NCBI GenBank assembly: GCA_002348605.1
Contig: DEBQ01000007.1
Span: 88,064 to 152,063 of the forward strand
Direction of reading: 5' to 3'
Source: Candidatus Saccharibacteria bacterium UBA2952
GTDB lineage: Bacteria; Patescibacteriota; Saccharimonadia; Saccharimonadales; Saccharimonadaceae
Length of the DNA: 64,000 nucleotides
Of the stretch, positions 19,701-27,562 are shown one piece after another. Position 1 is the first letter of the stretch. Every line of letters starts with the position of its first letter. The notes beneath the pieces were generated by a model that did not search any database, was not told the DNA's origin, and saw only the letters and a program-made list of their open reading frames with translations. The position numbers and the translations under genes were made by a program.

Positions 19701-20000
19701 TTGGTTTATAATGTCCGACCCGAAACTGTGGAACGTATGAATGGCTACCTTATATGCCTGTGGCCCGATAATTTCGCTTAGGCGCTCCCGCATGGCCGTG
19801 GCGCCACTTTCGGTAAACGTCAGACACAAGATATTTTCAGGAAGCGTATCCGTTTTTTGAAGAATGTTCGCGACACGCATACTAAGAAGCTCGGTCTTTC
19901 CCGTCCCCGGTCCGGCGACCACCATAACCGGCCCTTCGATCGTATCCACCGCCTCACGCTGACGATCGTTCAGCTGTTTATACCGTCGTTCGAAATCCAC
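16716..20000 (-). CDS. UvrD/PcrA-type helicase fused to a RecB-like PD-(D/E)XK nuclease
   Basis: A 1094-residue SF1 helicase-nuclease. Motif I is AGPGTGKTELL (residues 29-39); Q-motif 'LNDRQREAV'; motif II VMVDEFQDTN; motif III VVGDDDQAIYSFQGA; motif IV QDNYRSAGRI; motif V TAHKSKGLEFDHVYIVGA; motif VI LFFVAMTRAR. The C-terminal nuclease has 'GSAIHAALQRAH', the acidic residue in GALDLVDID (about 959), DYKTG (about 976-980) and 'KYRQQLLFY', the RecB/AddB nuclease set. It probably processes double-strand breaks or resects ends, replacing RecBCD/AddAB. Translation starts at GTG; TACAAT lies only 8 bases upstream, so the mRNA is probably leaderless. Confidence 0.92.
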   Translation of the reverse strand: MDFERRYKQLNDRQREAVDTIEGPVMVVAGPGTGKTELLSMRVANILQKTDTLPENILCLTFTESGATAMRERLSEIIGPQAYKVAIHTFHSFGSDIINQYGEYFYHGADFRPASDLSSYELLRSIFDSLDFSNPLASRMNDEYTHLPDTLTAISELKKSGLTNEELMQLLDANDIVLDAVEDDLAAVFSSRISNKTIDTLAPIATKLAELPAANLPPGVAPLSNVLALSLAHAIDAAHDQNSTKPITAWKNTHLEKNEHGEFVFKDRRRAVKLRALSYLYYQYLMKMQEEELFDFDDMVLRVVHAMEVFPDLRYNLQERYLYVMVDEFQDTNLAQARILYNLTSTPTGDAPNVMVVGDDDQAIYSFQGAEVGNILNFRDRYEGVRIITLQDNYRSAGRILQSARSVIQQGQDRLELYLDEVDKQLTANRTDAKASVKLYSYPRIEDERRAVAKAIKSRLKAGVKPETIAVLARRHHELVALLPYFAAEGIDVNYERRDNVLESEVVSQLVLVSKIVCHLAEGLISEADALLPRLIAHPAWGFETEAVWQLSLNAHKHHGGWLEQMGVTPRFMPLHGWLMEQSRRIASQPAERIIDTLVGSPDEDLGDGNFHSPLFPYFFSADRRTSQPAEYVTYLEALRTIRAKLREYRPGQSLGLSDFIDFIELHLSLGSAITSVRVRSDNPQDAVNLMTAHKSKGLEFDHVYIVGAVDTSWGEQVRSRSRLIGYPENLPIRPSGDSFDERLRLFFVAMTRARSSLTISYSETDDNGKSLLPSSFLVASDLEVEQVSTSSDGHELVRELRQEWYQPFTNLDPTDMKRVLAHQLEGYKLSVTHLTSFLDVTRGGPNHFLISNLLHFPTSKAPSALYGSAIHAALQRAHTHLSATGKRKPVEDVLQDFEKSLVSYNMPSEELGAYLQRGAASLSAFLHAHYDDFSERQKVEVAFAGQQSMVGSATLTGALDLVDIDPETKEMVVTDYKTGSPSDKWTGKTDGEKLKLHKYRQQLLFYKLLVEHSRDFSNYTVTKGVLQFVEHTPGGRIVNLDLSFSADELDQFARLIEKVYELITSLTLPDTSEYPATYAGVKAFESDILEGKY

Positions 20001-20055
20001 TGCCTATTATTGTAGCAAGTTTCGCGCTATAAGAGGTTTGCGTGGGAGCACGCGG

Positions 20056-20064
20056 TGGTACAAT
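20056..20064 (+). promoter_or_regulatory. Extended -10 promoter TGGTACAAT, leaderless start
   Basis: TGGTACAAT ends 6 bases before the ATG at 20071, identical to the motifs before the genes at 414, 32050 and 56138. No Shine-Dalgarno is present. Confidence 0.65.
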
Positions 20065-20070
20065 AACAAC

Positions 20071-20559
20071 ATGAACGAAAGCGTATACGATGACATGGCG
20101 CTTGAACAAATTGCCAAAAACCAGTTTGGCATGCAAATCGATATCGACCATGTCATTGTGCGCGGCGTGCCTGTCAGTAGGGTCGCCAGGGCAACGCTCT
20201 TTCTTACGACGAAAAAACAACTCTTGCTGTATGTGACTGGTACATCCAAGCTACTTCTCGCAGACATTAAAAAAATCGTCGGACGTATGGGACTAAGCGC
20301 CGAAATATACCTGCCGCCAAAAAATCAACCGAATTACTTTGATGACATTGGTACGAAGAAGTTTAAAGATGTTTTTCCGGGCCGCAGTAACCCTACAAAA
20401 CAGGACCTACAGTACTACCGCACGCTCGCGCCGTACAACCCTGCCTTGGTGTTGATATCGGAAGTCCGTACCGGTGAAATCAAGCAGTTCGACACCGACG
20501 CAAAAGGTGAATGGCGGCCGGCGGCCAAATTTGCCTACCGACGAATCAAAACGCTTTGA
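20071..20559 (+). CDS. Conserved-looking hypothetical protein
   Basis: A 162-residue soluble protein I do not recognise. It opens MNESVYDDMALEQIAKNQFG, has alternating strands such as 'IDHVIVRGVPVSRVARATLFL' and 'KQLLLYVTGTSKLLLADIKKIVG', and ends in a Tyr/Arg-rich segment (YRTLAPYNPALVLISEVR ... AYRRIKTL). No signal peptide, membrane segment or cysteine cluster is visible. I chose ATG 20071 because of the leaderless promoter directly before it; the longer frame from 20038 would start upstream of the -10 box. It sits between two minus-strand genes. Confidence 0.75.
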   Translation: MNESVYDDMALEQIAKNQFGMQIDIDHVIVRGVPVSRVARATLFLTTKKQLLLYVTGTSKLLLADIKKIVGRMGLSAEIYLPPKNQPNYFDDIGTKKFKDVFPGRSNPTKQDLQYYRTLAPYNPALVLISEVRTGEIKQFDTDAKGEWRPAAKFAYRRIKTL

Positions 20560-20562
20560 TAG

Positions 20563-21852
20563 TTATGGTTTAAGGTCGAGCACCACAAGGTGTTCAATGT
20601 GCGGTGTTGCTGGGAAAAAGTTATAGCCAACGTGGTAGCGTATGCCGTACTGTTCGGCTAGAAGCGCGACATCACGAGCCTGTGTAACAGGGTTGCAGCT
20701 TAAATAGACAATTCGGTTAGGACGGACATCGAGTAACCGGTGTATCACGTCGGCATGCAGACCGGCACGGGGAGGGTCAAGAATGATATCGGCATCTTGT
20801 GCAATATAATCGAGTGCCGTTTCGCTAGCCGCATGTACGACCTTTGCCTCTTTTTTTAGCGTGGCAGTGTTACGTTTCATTTCGCGAACAGCCGACTCGT
20901 CTAGCTCTACTAGCACCGGCGAATCACCGCCGATTGTCAGGCCGATGGTCCCTACCCCGCTATACATGTCGACGACTGATTTTTGCGTAAGCCACTTCTG
21001 CATGTCACGGAGTGCCATTTCGTACATCGGGATATTTACCTGAAAAAAACTTTCGGTCGCATATGAAAATTCTGTGCCGAGGACCGAATCGGTTAACGTT
21101 GTCTGTCCGAATGAACTTAGGCGTTCGGTAATCCTACTTGCGGGACTTCGTGGGTCGGAATAAATTACTTCACCACCAACTGCTGGCAGTTGATTGGCCT
21201 CTTGCTCGGTGATAATGTCATCCCAACGATCCTTAACATATAGCTGCCATACGCAGTTACCGTCTTGGTCGCAGCGAATCAAAAGTGTCTTAAGCGAACG
21301 GGCTTCAATGGATTTGGTGCGAAGTAGGTCGCGAATCTCTCGCGCAAGCACATTAATCGGTTCTTTCGCAAGCGAGGTGGCATTAACTGGAATTTTACCT
21401 TTGCTTGCCCGAACGAAAAACGCTAAGTCTAGCGTATCGGTGCTAGTATCCCAGTAAAAACTGAATTCGACTTTGTTGCGGTAGCCATACCGAACACCGT
21501 CTGTTTTAACCTCTATCGCTTCGGGTAGTACGATATCATGCAACTCAAACGCCTCTTCAATTAAGGCGGCCTTATAGTGAGTTTCCGCTTCGGGCGCCAT
21601 GATCTGCCACGGGCTGGTCGACAAGTAGCTTTGGCTGTCCTTCGGTTCGATTCGTTCTGGACTTGGTTCAAGCACTTCGACAACCCGTCCTTCAACAAGC
21701 TTTGAGCGTTTTTTGGTTACTTGAACATTGACGGTTTCGCCGGGCAATCCGCCCCAGACGAACAACTTACGTCCGTCTGGAAACGTGCCAAGTGCCTGAC
21801 CGCCGCCAACAATTCGGTCTAGTGTGGTTTCGACGATAGGAAAAGCCGCCAT
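20563..21852 (-). CDS. 23S rRNA (uracil-C5)-methyltransferase, RlmD/TrmA family
   Basis: A 429-residue SAM-dependent RNA methyltransferase. An N-terminal TRAM-like RNA-binding barrel ('GGLPGETVNVQVTKKRSKLVEGRV', residues about 30-60) precedes the Rossmann domain with SAM loop DMYSGVGTIGL, 'DIILDPPRAGLH' and catalytic Cys in YLSCNPVTQARD; the family's final His-Glu ('ATPHIEHLVVLDL') closes it. It methylates C5 of a uridine in 23S rRNA or tRNA. No iron-sulfur CxxxxxCxxC cluster is seen. Start: the ATG at 21852 seems better than the TTG at 21861. It directly follows the DEAD-box helicase gene, probably one transcript, suggesting ribosome maturation. Confidence 0.9.
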   Translation of the reverse strand: MAAFPIVETTLDRIVGGGQALGTFPDGRKLFVWGGLPGETVNVQVTKKRSKLVEGRVVEVLEPSPERIEPKDSQSYLSTSPWQIMAPEAETHYKAALIEEAFELHDIVLPEAIEVKTDGVRYGYRNKVEFSFYWDTSTDTLDLAFFVRASKGKIPVNATSLAKEPINVLAREIRDLLRTKSIEARSLKTLLIRCDQDGNCVWQLYVKDRWDDIITEQEANQLPAVGGEVIYSDPRSPASRITERLSSFGQTTLTDSVLGTEFSYATESFFQVNIPMYEMALRDMQKWLTQKSVVDMYSGVGTIGLTIGGDSPVLVELDESAVREMKRNTATLKKEAKVVHAASETALDYIAQDADIILDPPRAGLHADVIHRLLDVRPNRIVYLSCNPVTQARDVALLAEQYGIRYHVGYNFFPATPHIEHLVVLDLKP

Positions 21853-21861
21853 GAACGGCAA

Positions 21862-23091
21862 TTACCTACTTTGTCGGTCAATGAATGTCAGTGCGATGCC
21901 GCTGGCGCCACCACGACCGGTTCGGCCAATACGGTGGACGTAGTCTTCGTAGGTAGCCGGCGTATCAAAGTTGATGACGTGACTGACGTTTGGAATGTCG
22001 AGTCCACGGGCAGCGACGTCGGTCGCAATCAATACCTTCACCTTATTCGACTTAAAAGCATGCAAGGCGCGTTGGCGCTGGCTCTGCGACTTATTGCCGT
22101 GAATGGCTTCGGACGGAATACCGTCTTTAGTTAAGTGGTCGGCCAACCGCTGAACGCCGAACTTGGTTTCACCGAAAACGAGAACCTTTTCAAACTCATC
22201 TTTTACAAGCATTTCTTTCAAAATTTCCTGCTTGTGCAATTTGTCACCGGCTTCAATAATGTCCTGCACTACGTGGTCAGACGTCTCGCCGGTACGGACC
22301 GATACGGTTTCAGGATTTTGCATGAAATCGTGGATTAGGCTTTGGATTGTGGGGGTAATGGTTGCTGAAAAGCAGAGGGTTTGGCGTTCTTGCGGCAATA
22401 GGCTTGCAATCTTACGGATACCGTTGATGAATCCCATGTCGAGCATACGGTCGGCTTCGTCAAGAACGAAGTGGTTGATGCTGTCGAGGTTCAGCGCACG
22501 TCGGTTTAATAGGTCGTTTAGTCGGCCTGGTGTACCGATAATAATATGCGGTCCGCGCTTGAGTTCCCGAATTTGTCGTTCGATGTTCGTGCCACCGACG
22601 ACTACGGTTGTGTAAATGCGCATGCCTTCAGAAAAGCGACGGGCTTCATCATTAATCTGCTGCGCCAGCTCACGTGTCGGGGCCATAATGAGCACGCTGC
22701 TTCGCGCTTGGCTCTTTACCAAGTGAGTCAGGATTGGCAGCAGGAAAGCTGCCGTTTTACCGGTACCAGTGTTAGCGAGTCCTATAACATCCTTACCTTC
22801 AAGCACCAGTGGGATAGCTTGGTCCTGAATGGCGCTAGGAGTGGTAAAGCCGATACTCGCAAGATTTCGCTTAACGTCGTTCGCTAACGCAAAGTCGCTA
22901 AACGTATGAGTTGGTACGTATTCAACCGTTTCAGCGGTTTTAGGGGTACGGTTAATGAATTTTGAGGGATGTATGTAGGCCTTGCGGTTACTCTTTGATC
23001 GTTGGCCGCCACCACGCGCAGAGCGGTTTGGGCCGAAACTACGGCCGGTTGATTTTCGCGCACGAAAAGTGCGTGTGTTTGATAGAGACAT
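21862..23091 (-). CDS. DEAD-box RNA helicase
   Basis: A 409-residue ATP-dependent RNA helicase. A basic, disordered N-terminus rich in Arg, Gly, Ser (residues 1-55) precedes two RecA domains. Q motif 'GFTTPSAIQDQAI'; motif I ANTGTGKTA; Ia PTRELAQQ; Ib GTPGRL; II VLDEADRML; III SATIT; V ATDVAARGLD; VI HRIGRTGRGG. It is close to RhlE in domain length, with almost no C-terminal tail. The gene has a roughly 105-base 5' leader behind a TTTACA/TATAAT promoter, as often seen for cold-inducible helicases. A role in ribosome assembly or mRNA unfolding is likely. Confidence 0.94.
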   Translation of the reverse strand: MSLSNTRTFRARKSTGRSFGPNRSARGGGQRSKSNRKAYIHPSKFINRTPKTAETVEYVPTHTFSDFALANDVKRNLASIGFTTPSAIQDQAIPLVLEGKDVIGLANTGTGKTAAFLLPILTHLVKSQARSSVLIMAPTRELAQQINDEARRFSEGMRIYTTVVVGGTNIERQIRELKRGPHIIIGTPGRLNDLLNRRALNLDSINHFVLDEADRMLDMGFINGIRKIASLLPQERQTLCFSATITPTIQSLIHDFMQNPETVSVRTGETSDHVVQDIIEAGDKLHKQEILKEMLVKDEFEKVLVFGETKFGVQRLADHLTKDGIPSEAIHGNKSQSQRQRALHAFKSNKVKVLIATDVAARGLDIPNVSHVINFDTPATYEDYVHRIGRTGRGGASGIALTFIDRQSR

Positions 23092-23202
23092 GAATTCCTT
23101 TCGTTCACGTATTTAATCGATGAACGGTCGGAACTTAAGAAGAATGGATTCTAACTGAAATTACGGTATTCATCCAGGTAAATTTGATTACCTTATGAAA
23201 TC

Positions 23203-23231
23203 ATTATAGCATAAGTAAAATATTTTGTAAA
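23203..23231 (-). promoter_or_regulatory. Promoter of the DEAD-box helicase gene
   Basis: On the minus strand TTTACA (23226-23231) and TATAAT (23203-23208) are separated by exactly 17 bases. The predicted transcript has a leader of about 105 bases containing a small GGTAA/TTACC hairpin before the AAAGGA ribosome site. Confidence 0.75.
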
Positions 23232-23260
23232 GAACGGTTTTGGCGGCGTATACTGTACGT

Positions 23261-23743
23261 ATGGATAAAGAAGAGCTTCGTACGCAGATAAAAGCGCTTC
23301 GTAGTTTGCTTACCCCAGACACAAAACGTGTTAAAAACGACGCGGTTGCCCTAAGGGCAAAAAAAGAACTTCCCTGGCAGGACATACGCCGGCTGCACGT
23401 CTTTCAATCGATCGACGAACGCGGAGAAGTTGATACTTCCTGGGTGACGCCATATGTAACAGCGGCGTGGCCGTCAATTCAAGTCACTATGGGTGACTCG
23501 ACGCGTCAGGCGCCGATGCCAACAGAAAAGTTCGATTTGATACTCGTTCCCCTATTGGCCTTTGACGACAACCTAAACCGCGTCGGGTACGGTGGAGGAT
23601 GGTACGATCGGTTTTTAGCCACCCAACCGCAAGCGGCCGCGGTAGGTTTAGCATACGAATCGCAACATGTTGAACGCATCGTTGCTGAGCCGCATGACAT
23701 TCCGCTGTCGAGAGTCATTACCGACCAACGTGTCTACGACTAA
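23261..23743 (+). CDS. 5-formyltetrahydrofolate cyclo-ligase family protein
   Basis: A 160-residue protein of the 5-FCL (MTHFS) fold. The N-terminus MDKEELRTQIKALRSLL is the typical helix with K/R residues, and the C-terminal part has 'DLILVPLLAFDDNLNRVGYGGGWYDRFL', where the G-Y-G-G-G-x-Y-D-R motif binds ATP and folate. The usual 'E.. T..I' active-site strand between is less clear, and the protein is shorter than the usual 180-200 residues. The enzyme converts 5-formyl-THF to methenyl-THF, feeding the thyA/folA cycle further along. Leaderless start: TATACT is 7 bases before ATG. Confidence 0.88.
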   Translation: MDKEELRTQIKALRSLLTPDTKRVKNDAVALRAKKELPWQDIRRLHVFQSIDERGEVDTSWVTPYVTAAWPSIQVTMGDSTRQAPMPTEKFDLILVPLLAFDDNLNRVGYGGGWYDRFLATQPQAAAVGLAYESQHVERIVAEPHDIPLSRVITDQRVYD

Positions 23744-23974
23744 TTAATCCTTGGGATGCCACTTATCGTCGTCATTTTTTTGGTACTTACGTTTGACAGC
23801 TGACCAAGCTACCCGATGAGCGGCTTCTTCACGCGTGCCACCCGCGGAGCGGTCTTTGGGGTCTTTGTATTCGTCGTAAGCATGGTTGAATGCTTCCTTA
23901 TAAATATCTTGCGCGTGGTCCGGTAGGACACTTTTGACGTTCGGAGGTAAATCCTCGCGCTTGGAATATGGCAT
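23744..23974 (-). CDS. ChaB family protein
   Basis: A 76-residue protein matching ChaB: MPYSKREDLPPNVKSVLPDH, then 'AQDIYKEAFNHAYDEY', the conserved helix, and a 'AHRVAWSAVKRKY' segment. ChaB was named as a cation transport regulator; its real function is poorly known, and many copies act with stress or phage genes. The tail DDDKWHPKD is acidic. SD AAAGGAGG lies 7 bases upstream. It is tail to tail with the cyclo-ligase with no spacer. Confidence 0.9.
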   Translation of the reverse strand: MPYSKREDLPPNVKSVLPDHAQDIYKEAFNHAYDEYKDPKDRSAGGTREEAAHRVAWSAVKRKYQKNDDDKWHPKD

Positions 23975-23997
23975 ATGTCGCCTCCTTTCGTTTACGT

Positions 23998-24708
23998 TTA
24001 GCGATATTCAGGGTTGTGGTAACCCCAGCGTTCACCTTGTTTCCAGGCTTCTGGTAAGTTTCCTTCAGCCGGGAAACCATCATTATCCTTTAGTAGTTTC
24101 GCCATGTGCATAAGGTTGTAGGTCATGAAAGTAATATTCCGGTTCGTGAAATTGCTTTCCGGGCCGCCCGATCCTTCGTCAAGATAACTGGGACCGGGAC
24201 CAATGGCCCCAATCCAGCCCGCATCCGCCGCGGGCGGAATAGCGAACCCAACGTGCTGCAGGCTGTAAAGGATATTCATAGAACAATGCTTTACGCCGTC
24301 TTCGTTGCCGGTAATAATCGCCCCACCTGCTTTACCGTAGTAAATGAACTGACCTTTGTCGTTCAAGTCGCCTGAATTCGAATACAACCGTTCGATTAAG
24401 AGCTTCGTTTGGCTGCTATTGTCGCCAAGCCAAATAGGGCCACAAACCACAACGATATCAGCGGTTTTCACCTTTTTGTATAGCTCTGGCCATTCGTCCT
24501 TGTCCCACCCATGATCACGCATATCGGGCTGAACGCCGCTGGCAATGTCGTGGTCGATGGTTCGTACTATCTCGACTTCAACGCCGTTCTGTCGCATAAG
24601 AGCAGCACTGGCATGCAGCAATCCTTCGGTATTACTGACCTCGGGTGATTTCTTAAGCGTGCCGTTAAAGAATATTGCCTTGAGCCCCGAAAATTTCCCG
24701 TCTGCCAT
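23998..24708 (-). CDS. Flavodoxin-fold NAD(P)H-dependent FMN reductase-like protein
   Basis: A 236-residue flavoprotein. After a short lead, 'LKAIFFNGTLKKSPEVSNTEGLL' gives the FMN phosphate loop. 'ADIVVVCGPIWLGDNSSQTKLLIERLY' is the canonical WrbA/flavodoxin-reductase segment (P-I-W, with K-x-x-I-E-R). 'GKAGGAIITGNEDGVKHC' is the third FMN-binding turn. It probably reduces quinones or FMN in stress defence. ATG 24708 has GGGGAG 6 bases upstream; the GTG one codon earlier is less well spaced. It lies upstream of chaB on the same strand. Confidence 0.88.
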   Translation of the reverse strand: MADGKFSGLKAIFFNGTLKKSPEVSNTEGLLHASAALMRQNGVEVEIVRTIDHDIASGVQPDMRDHGWDKDEWPELYKKVKTADIVVVCGPIWLGDNSSQTKLLIERLYSNSGDLNDKGQFIYYGKAGGAIITGNEDGVKHCSMNILYSLQHVGFAIPPAADAGWIGAIGPGPSYLDEGSGGPESNFTNRNITFMTYNLMHMAKLLKDNDGFPAEGNLPEAWKQGERWGYHNPEYR

Positions 24709-24787
24709 CACTCACTCCCCTGGTTAGATGTATTTCTAGTATAGAACGTTCGACAAGGCGTATGTGTAAGAAATCTTACAATCCAAA

Positions 24788-24811
24788 ACGGCGCCCCTAA
24801 AGTGGCGCCGT
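24788..24811 (-). terminator. Terminator after the small gene at 24829
   Basis: ACGGCGCC (24788-24795) pairs with GGCGCCGT (24804-24811) around an 8-base loop; on the minus strand the stem is followed by TTTTGG. A strong GC stem with a short U-run. Confidence 0.7.
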
Positions 24812-24828
24812 CGAGGACCGGCAGCTTG

Positions 24829-25080
24829 TTACGCGCTCATCGAGAGCAGCGTCCAAAGTCCGCCGTAGTTGTCACTTCGCAGTCGAAACTGCGAACGGCC
24901 GTCGGTAAGAGTCAGAATCTGGCTCGCCATCTGACCGCTACGCACCAGGCAGCTCAGGCCGGCGTCTACAAAATCGTAGGTGCGGCCCTCGAACTCAATC
25001 TGGCGCGGGTACGCGCTGAGGTTCTTTTTAAACCCAAGCGCAGTGACGTGTACCGGTTTGTTAATAGTAATGTTTCTCAT
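24829..25080 (-). CDS. Small protein, unknown function
   Basis: An 83-residue soluble protein, not recognised. It reads MRNITINKPVHVTALGFKKN, a run of beta-strand-like segments, then 'EFEGRTYDFVDAGLSCLVRSG' and 'SQFRLRSDNYGGLWTLLSMSA'. A small beta-rich domain is likely. TAGGAG lies 5 bases before ATG 25080, which decides the start over the upstream TTG. The gene has its own terminator and a long 5' region, so it is probably expressed alone. Confidence 0.68.
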   Translation of the reverse strand: MRNITINKPVHVTALGFKKNLSAYPRQIEFEGRTYDFVDAGLSCLVRSGQMASQILTLTDGRSQFRLRSDNYGGLWTLLSMSA

Positions 25081-25383
25081 ATTCACTCCTAATCTTTCCA
25101 AGGGAAAGAGCTAAATTGATTTAGCGAACGGATTTTGGAGTATAAGCGAAAACGAATAGGACCAGCCGACCGTTCGGAGCCAATCTGTTAACCGCTTTCA
25201 CCGGTGAATATGTGCGGCCCAAAGGACGCAGATCGTAAATTTACGCTTGTGCGTGGAAAGTCACGAATGTGACAGTACGTACATAGCTATTTGTATTATA
25301 CGCGCTTATGGTTCGCGCTTCAAAGTGAACAGTATTTCACCAAGTTGCACATGATACACTTATGGTAATTACAGGGGGTAAAT
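25081..25383. other. Divergent intergenic region with candidate promoters
   Basis: 303 bases between the divergent small gene and the SDR gene. On the minus strand TATAAT is near 25295 and TATACT near 25138; the second would give a leader of about 50 bases holding the hairpin GCTAAA-TTGA-TTTAGC. On the plus strand GATACACT precedes the SDR gene, which also has an AGGGGG ribosome site. The palindrome TTCACCGGTGAA near 25198-25209 could be an operator. I see no gene in it. Confidence 0.45.
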
Positions 25384-26196
25384 ATGAACATACAAGACAA
25401 AGTATTCGTAGTCACCGGTGCGGGCGGTGGTATTGGTGGCCAACTGGTAGTCGCCCTGCTTTCACGTGGTGCAAAAGTTGCGGCCGTTGACCTAAAACAG
25501 GAATCACTCGACGCGCTAAAAAACGGTCTTGGCGAAAAAGCCGCTGCGGTTTCAGTCCATGCGCTTAACATTGCGGATCGAGAGGCTGTATCACTGCTTC
25601 CAGACGCGGTTGAGCAAATACATGGCAACGTTGACGCGCTCATTAACTGTGCAGGTATCGTGCAACCATTCGTAAGAGTGAATGATTTGGATTTTGAGTC
25701 GATCGAGCGGGTTATGAATGTGAATTTTTACGGCACACTAAATATGACCAAAGCATTTTTGCCTCGACTGCTTGAAAGGCCAGAAGGGTATATAGCGAAT
25801 GTGTCGAGCATGGGCGGCTTCCTACCGGTACCGGGCCAGAGTGTTTACGGCGCGTCGAAGGCAGCCGTTAAACTACTGACGGAAGGACTGTATGCCGAAC
25901 TACTTAGTACGAATGTGCATGTGTCTATTGTGTTCCCGGGTGCGACCAATACGAATATCACAGAAAACTCCGGGGTGGCCGCGCCGAACATACCAGACGC
26001 AGATAAAGCCGCCCAAAAGTTCCCTATGCTGTCACCCGCTGAGGCAGCAGAGATCATCGTAAAAGGCATTGAAAAGAACCAGTCACAAATCTTTACGGGT
26101 AAAGACTCGCGTATGATGAACAAACTCTACCGCTTAAACCCGGTGTTCGCGACTAGACTGATAGCCAAGCGAATGAAGGCACTTTTAGGGAATTAG
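25384..26196 (+). CDS. Short-chain dehydrogenase/reductase (classical SDR)
   Basis: A 270-residue NAD(P)-dependent oxidoreductase. Cofactor loop TGAGGGIGG (residues 12-20), 'AAVDLK' with an acidic residue after strand 2 suggesting NAD(H) preference, N-C-A-G near 88, catalytic Ser in 'IANVSSMGG', and YGASK for the Tyr and Lys. The C-terminal part with 'KDSRMMNKLYRLNPVFATRL' is a basic amphipathic tail as in membrane-associated SDRs acting on lipids. The substrate is unknown. It overlaps the convergent small gene by 4 bases. Confidence 0.92.
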   Translation: MNIQDKVFVVTGAGGGIGGQLVVALLSRGAKVAAVDLKQESLDALKNGLGEKAAAVSVHALNIADREAVSLLPDAVEQIHGNVDALINCAGIVQPFVRVNDLDFESIERVMNVNFYGTLNMTKAFLPRLLERPEGYIANVSSMGGFLPVPGQSVYGASKAAVKLLTEGLYAELLSTNVHVSIVFPGATNTNITENSGVAAPNIPDADKAAQKFPMLSPAEAAEIIVKGIEKNQSQIFTGKDSRMMNKLYRLNPVFATRLIAKRMKALLGN

Positions 26197-26426
26197 ATTC
26201 CCTGGGAGTATTCGCCGTGGTCTTCTTTACGGCCATTGGTGGCAAGTAGGTAGATAATTGGCAGAATCCCGACTGTATTTAGAACCAGCAATAGGAAGAA
26301 CCAGACTGAATGATTCCTTTTGGCGGCTCGCCACAGAGCAAATCCTTTCCATGTCAATTCCCAAACCGCGGCTACAATAAGTAGTACGACCTGCCATGTT
26401 TCCAGGTTGATATCTTGTAGGTTCAT
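26193..26426 (-). CDS. Small two-helix membrane protein (DUF5652-like)
   Basis: A 77-residue membrane protein. 'WQVVLLIVAAVWELTWKGFALW' and 'SVWFFLLLVLNTVGILPIIYLL' are two transmembrane helices joined by a basic loop RAAKRNH, a pattern I associate with the DUF5652 family of small bacterial proteins of unknown function. The start at ATG 26426 is decided by AAGGAGGG 7 bases upstream; the longer frame has no such site. The acidic/His tail GRKEDHGEYSQGI is cytoplasmic by the positive-inside rule. Confidence 0.75.
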   Translation of the reverse strand: MNLQDINLETWQVVLLIVAAVWELTWKGFALWRAAKRNHSVWFFLLLVLNTVGILPIIYLLATNGRKEDHGEYSQGI

Positions 26427-26513
26427 AGTAATTCCCTCCTTGCTAAAATCATGCTCCGTGGTTGTCGTTTTGTCTATGACAGACGTCACACGAGAAGATT
26501 GGCAGAACTTAGA

Positions 26514-26548
26514 TACTTAAAAAACCTCATATGAAGTCTTTTTAAGTA
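26514..26548 (-). terminator. Terminator after the secreted-protein gene
   Basis: TACTTAAAAA (26514-26523) pairs with TTTTTAAGTA (26539-26548), a 10-bp AT-rich stem with a 15-base loop. The stem itself carries the U-run, so it may work in both directions. Confidence 0.55.
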
Positions 26549-26563
26549 CTATTTTGCCTGTGC

Positions 26564-27466
26564 TTAGTATGTAGGCAGGTTTTGCTCCTCTGTGGCGACG
26601 AATCTTACGCAGTCACCCTGATTCCTGAAGGCGCCAAATGTCTTCCAGCCGTCGTTCTTACATTGGTCTTTGTTAGTAGGCTTGCCGTCAGAAGCAGTAA
26701 TTTTGAAGGCGACCGTGCCACTTGCTGGCCAATTAGCGTCAAGCTTAAATCCGCCACTATAACCAGGGAACATTGTGTCCCAGAAGACCTCATTGATGCT
26801 GTCGTCAGTGCCAACGCTGACGTTTTGATTGGCCGAGATGCCTACGTTAAGCGAATTGTATGGACCGGCTTGTAGGATCGGGCTTGCGCCGTAATTTGCC
26901 GTGTTGTAAGCAACACCGATAATCACATCGTCAGGTAGGGTGACATTTAGGCTACTCATATCAAACACCGCGTTGAACGCCTTGCCGTTATAGCAGTTGT
27001 TGTCGTCCGCTAGCCATGCAGTGCCACCACAAGCTGGGCTTGCCGCCGGTCGCCATGGAATAGAGACTGATTGGGTTGTGGTTGCAAGTAACGTGTCTGG
27101 CACACCATTGGCATCTAAGTGATTGCTGTACACATTGACTGTAATCGGGTGAGTCCAGCTGACGTTGTTCGCGCTGTAGCGGGCATCATTTACGTAGTCG
27201 GAATAAAGTGCCCAGTTGCTCATCGTTACCGTTACGGTGTCTAGCTTCCTGCTCGTACCTGCTAGGTGCACGTAATCGCCAAACTGTGCCGTGGATGTCG
27301 CTTCATACCCAAGGCTTTGGACATTTGGCGGTAAGACTGCCGGGGTTGCGTTATATACGGTATTAGATGCGGCGAATGCTGAAAAAGGCATCGCGAGTGC
27401 CAGCAGTAACCCAGTTACGACTACACCTAAAGCTCCTACTCTCGCCTTAATAAACTGACTCCTCAT
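26564..27466 (-). CDS. Secreted protein with C-terminal KDQCKNDGW motif
   Basis: A 300-residue exported protein. The signal peptide is MRSQFIKARVGALGVVVTGLLL... ending A-F-A before 'ASNTVY'. The mature part (about 35-270) is Asn/Thr/Ser-rich and beta-rich with one Cys pair ('ASPACGG', 'DDNNCYNG'), and binds an unknown ligand. The C-terminus has KDQCKNDGWKTFGAF then NQGDCVRFVAT, a two-Cys segment I recall at the ends of many secreted proteins of actinobacteria and CPR bacteria; its role is not established. ATG 27466 has GGGGGAGG 4 bases upstream. It is alone between terminators. Confidence 0.8.
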   Translation of the reverse strand: MRSQFIKARVGALGVVVTGLLLALAMPFSAFAASNTVYNATPAVLPPNVQSLGYEATSTAQFGDYVHLAGTSRKLDTVTVTMSNWALYSDYVNDARYSANNVSWTHPITVNVYSNHLDANGVPDTLLATTTQSVSIPWRPAASPACGGTAWLADDNNCYNGKAFNAVFDMSSLNVTLPDDVIIGVAYNTANYGASPILQAGPYNSLNVGISANQNVSVGTDDSINEVFWDTMFPGYSGGFKLDANWPASGTVAFKITASDGKPTNKDQCKNDGWKTFGAFRNQGDCVRFVATEEQNLPTY

Positions 27467-27562
27467 ACACCTCCCCCACGTTAGATTCTGCATTTATTAT
27501 ACTCCATGGCAGTTTTCGTCCCGAGTGAATATTCGGAGTCTGTACCCCAGCCTCAACAATAT

